In this document: positions 51,369 to 53,354 of the stretch, piece after piece
Layout: the number at the start of each line of letters is the position of its first letter
Position numbering within the stretch: the first letter of the stretch is position 1
DNA from: Spirochaetia bacterium
Lineage (GTDB): Bacteria > Spirochaetota > Spirochaetia > Treponematales > Treponemataceae
DNA: 53,354 bases
Assembly: GCA_900769985.1 (NCBI GenBank)
Contig: CAAGIS010000021.1
Span: 1 to 53,354 of the forward strand
Direction: 5' to 3'
Notes under the pieces: generated by a model
Database searches by the model: none
What the model was told of the DNA's origin: nothing
Seen by the model: the letters and a program-made list of their open reading frames with translations, nothing else
Program-made: the position numbers and the translations under genes

Positions 51369-51965
51369 ATGAAAATTATTTTAAAAAAAATTGAAACGGA
51401 ACTTGTCATAAAAAATTCACGGTTTATAAATGAACTGTTTGTATGCAATTCGCAGAATTTAGCACGGGAAATTATAAAACAGCAGAAAGATAAATATCTG
51501 GATGCAAGTCATGTCTGTCATGCATTTGTCATCGGTGAAGGCGCAGAAATTTTAGGAATGAGTGATGCAGGGGAACCGAGCGGAACGGCAGGCAGACCGA
51601 TGCTTGATGTTTTAAAAGGCAGCGGCATAACTGATATTTTATTGACAGTTACAAGATACTTTGGCGGAACATTATTAGGAACCGGCGGTCTTGTAAAGGC
51701 TTATGGCGAGTGTGCAAAAAGCGTAATTGCAAAAGCTCTTGAAGAAAACGCAGTAGAAGAACTTGTTGAAAAAACTGAGTTTTGTTTTTCTTGCGATTAC
51801 GGACTTTACGAAACTTTAAAACGACAGATAAAAGATTTTAAACTATATGATGTTCAGGAAAGTTATTCTGATACGGTGACGCTAAAAGGAAAGATTCTTT
51901 CTGAACAGTTTAAAACTTTTTCTGATAAAATCAAAAACATTTCGTCTGGAAAAATTATCCTTTAG
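51369..51965 (+). CDS. YigZ/IMPACT family protein
   Basis: 198 aa. UPF0029 core: SHVCHAFVIGEGAEILGMSDAGEPSGTAGRPML then TRYFGGTLLGTGGLVKAYGECAK, with the family's C-terminal ferredoxin-like domain. Exact role unknown (linked to translation stress). Fourth gene of the parE operon; no ribosome site in its eight-base gap, so translation may be coupled. Confidence 0.88.
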   Translation: MKIILKKIETELVIKNSRFINELFVCNSQNLAREIIKQQKDKYLDASHVCHAFVIGEGAEILGMSDAGEPSGTAGRPMLDVLKGSGITDILLTVTRYFGGTLLGTGGLVKAYGECAKSVIAKALEENAVEELVEKTEFCFSCDYGLYETLKRQIKDFKLYDVQESYSDTVTLKGKILSEQFKTFSDKIKNISSGKIIL

Positions 51966-52071
51966 TTTGTTTTGCTTGATTTGATTAATCTGAATAATCT
52001 GATAAAACTGAATGTGCGCTAAAAAATCTGCGGTAGCCTGTGTAGCGTGCGACAGTCTGCGAGATAATACA

Positions 52072-52103
52072 AAAAAACTGCCTTAAAGAAAGGCAGTTTT
52101 TTT
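52072..52103. terminator. Bidirectional terminator (yigZ / glyA)
   Basis: AAAAAACTGCCTT pairs with AAGGCAGTTTTTT around loop 52085-52089; T-run on both strands. The rest of 51966-52071 shows no gene. Confidence 0.85.
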
Positions 52104-52118
52104 ATAAAACTTCAAGAA

Positions 52119-53354
52119 TTATTTTACAAATTCTTTTTTTAGGAATTCAAGGTCAAGTTCCGGGTAAAGAACATGAGAGCTTAAAAGCTTTTGAACGCGT
52201 TTTTTTGCTTCTTCTTGAACTTGTGCGTCAAGAGCGATTTTTCCTTTGGCAGGTTTTCCTTCTTTTGTAACGCCCGGTTTTGTGCCTTTTAAGATAAAGT
52301 CGATGATTGAAGCAACTTCTTTCATATCGTCTTCATTCATTCCGAGTGTTGTAAGTGCTGGAGTTCCGATACGGATTCCGCTCGTCCACCAGGCACCGTT
52401 TTTGTCATAAGGAAGGGCATTTGCATTTGCCGTTACGCCGCACTGGAAAAGAGCCGCTTCTGCCTGTTTTCCTGTAAGTCCGTAAACTGTAACGTCAACG
52501 AGCATAAGGTGGTTGTCAGTTCCGTCTGTCTGGAGCGGCATTCCGAAAGATTTACATCCTTCTGCGAGAGCCTGCGCATTTTTTACAACCTGATGTGCCC
52601 ACTGTTGATATTCAGGAGTGCGTGCTTCTTTGAATGCGATTGCTTTTGCAGCCATTACATGAGGAAGCGGTCCGCCTAATACCATAGGACATCCTTTGTT
52701 TACGTAATCTTCAAATTCTTTTTTGCAAAGAATCATTGCACCGCGAGGACCGCGAAGTGTTTTATGAGTTGTTGTCGTTACGATGTCTGCCCATTTTACA
52801 GGGTCATAATCGCCTTCAAAAACTTTTCCTGCAACAAGACCTGCAAAGTGAGCCATGTCGACCATTAATACTGCTCCGCATTTGTCTGCAATTTCGCGGA
52901 AACGCTTGAAGTTGATTTTTCTTGGGTATGCTGAATATCCTGTAAGCAAAATCAAAGGCTTTACTTCCATAGCCTGCTTTTCGATTGCATCATAATCTAA
53001 AAGGCCTGTTTCTTTATCAACACCGTAAGGATGGCTTTCAAACATGCGGGCAGAAACATTCATTTTGTATCCGTGAGTCAAGTGTCCGCCACAAGAGTAG
53101 TCAAGTCCCATGAGTTTCTGGTTTCCGAATTTTTTTCGCAGGCTATCAAACTGTTCGGCTGTCAAATCGTTTAATGATTTTACACCGAGTTCTTCGAGTG
53201 TCGGAGTTTCAACTTTTGCACTTAAAATTGCCCAGTAAGCAACAAGGTTTGTATCTGCTCCTGAATGAGGCTGAACATAAGCGTAGTCAGCACCAAAAAG
53301 TTCCATTGCTTCTTTTGCAGCCGTCATCTCTACAGCATCTACATTGACACAGCC
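52119..53354 (-). CDS. glyA: Serine hydroxymethyltransferase (5' end outside window)
   Basis: At least 411 codons; the frame stays open to the window edge (G-C-V-N-V-D-A-V-E before MTAAKEAMELFG), so the start lies beyond 53354. PLP Lys in TTTTHKTLRGPRGAM; DMAHFAGLVAGKVFEGDYDPVKWADIV precedes it. Converts serine and tetrahydrofolate to glycine and methylene-THF. GCVNVD is the usual sequence after the missing YYGG region. Convergent with the yigZ gene and ended by the terminator at 52072. Confidence 0.95.
   Translation of the reverse strand, partial: GCVNVDAVEMTAAKEAMELFGADYAYVQPHSGADTNLVAYWAILSAKVETPTLEELGVKSLNDLTAEQFDSLRKKFGNQKLMGLDYSCGGHLTHGYKMNVSARMFESHPYGVDKETGLLDYDAIEKQAMEVKPLILLTGYSAYPRKINFKRFREIADKCGAVLMVDMAHFAGLVAGKVFEGDYDPVKWADIVTTTTHKTLRGPRGAMILCKKEFEDYVNKGCPMVLGGPLPHVMAAKAIAFKEARTPEYQQWAHQVVKNAQALAEGCKSFGMPLQTDGTDNHLMLVDVTVYGLTGKQAEAALFQCGVTANANALPYDKNGAWWTSGIRIGTPALTTLGMNEDDMKEVASIIDFILKGTKPGVTKEGKPAKGKIALDAQVQEEAKKRVQKLLSSHVLYPELDLEFLKKEFVK

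Noticed and set aside
1..53354. tRNA or rRNA genes
   Set aside because: No T-arm signature with a matching acceptor stem was seen on either strand by eye; a tRNA search program would be decisive.

Overview
The window looks like a chromosomal segment of a low-GC, anaerobic, Treponema-like spirochaete, probably from gut or rumen. This is inferred from gene content (pyruvate formate-lyase, RpoN with a HPF, Rex, a CytX transporter behind a TPP riboswitch, many lipoproteins, and ParE/ParC of the variant kind) and from AT-rich composition. No rRNA or tRNA gene was found, so species is not assigned.

Region 1 (1-7.6 kb) is accessory. It holds nested palindromic repeats, a type III restriction-modification pair (res, mod), a divergent HTH regulator, a three-gene minus-strand operon (DUF4417 protein, small basic toxin-like protein, small acidic immunity-like protein) with a highly structured leader, a second divergent HTH regulator, and a VapB/VapC-type toxin-antitoxin pair. 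Two 169-bp direct repeats (96% identical) bracket the toxin/VapBC part, and the second copy carries the tail of a lost HTH gene. Both HTH regulators sit beside a palindrome placed on or beside divergent promoters.

Region 2 (7.7-18.2 kb) is mostly housekeeping. It has a PTPS-like protein with a zinc ribbon, hpf, rpoN, a DUF1015 protein, a DUF5680 gene fragment, pflB, a small HTH operon with paired operator-like sites, a SulP transporter and a 2-hydroxyacid dehydrogenase.

Region 3 (18.3-33.6 kb) holds a polar amino-acid ABC transporter operon ending in a cytidylate-kinase-like protein and a B12-type radical SAM protein; a tandem hairpin repeat block; a DUF4153 membrane protein; a truncated, degenerate adenylation-domain protein; a second amino-acid transporter whose binding protein is circularly permuted; the operon ctpA-rsmE-wecG-like-sigma54 activator; a TrmJ-type methyltransferase; and a STAS/zinc-ribbon protein.

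Region 4 (33.6-53.4 kb) starts with a 565-bp gene-free stretch carrying DnaA-box-like sites. It continues with two membrane proteins of like topology, a PflX-type radical SAM pair, a PTS EIIA, a lytic transglycosylase, Rex, serC-serA, a second hairpin repeat block running into a TPP riboswitch and cytX, rsgA, parE-parC, a membrane protein, a YigZ-family protein and glyA (cut by the window edge).

A recurring regulatory feature is that at least nine genes have a sigma-70-like promoter whose -10 hexamer ends only 6-7 bases before the start codon, most with a -35 at 17-bp spacing. This implies leaderless mRNAs in parallel with normal Shine-Dalgarno genes. The observations I would follow up first are the permuted binding protein, the DUF4417/toxin/immunity operon, the leaderless promoters, the putative origin and the hairpin repeat family.
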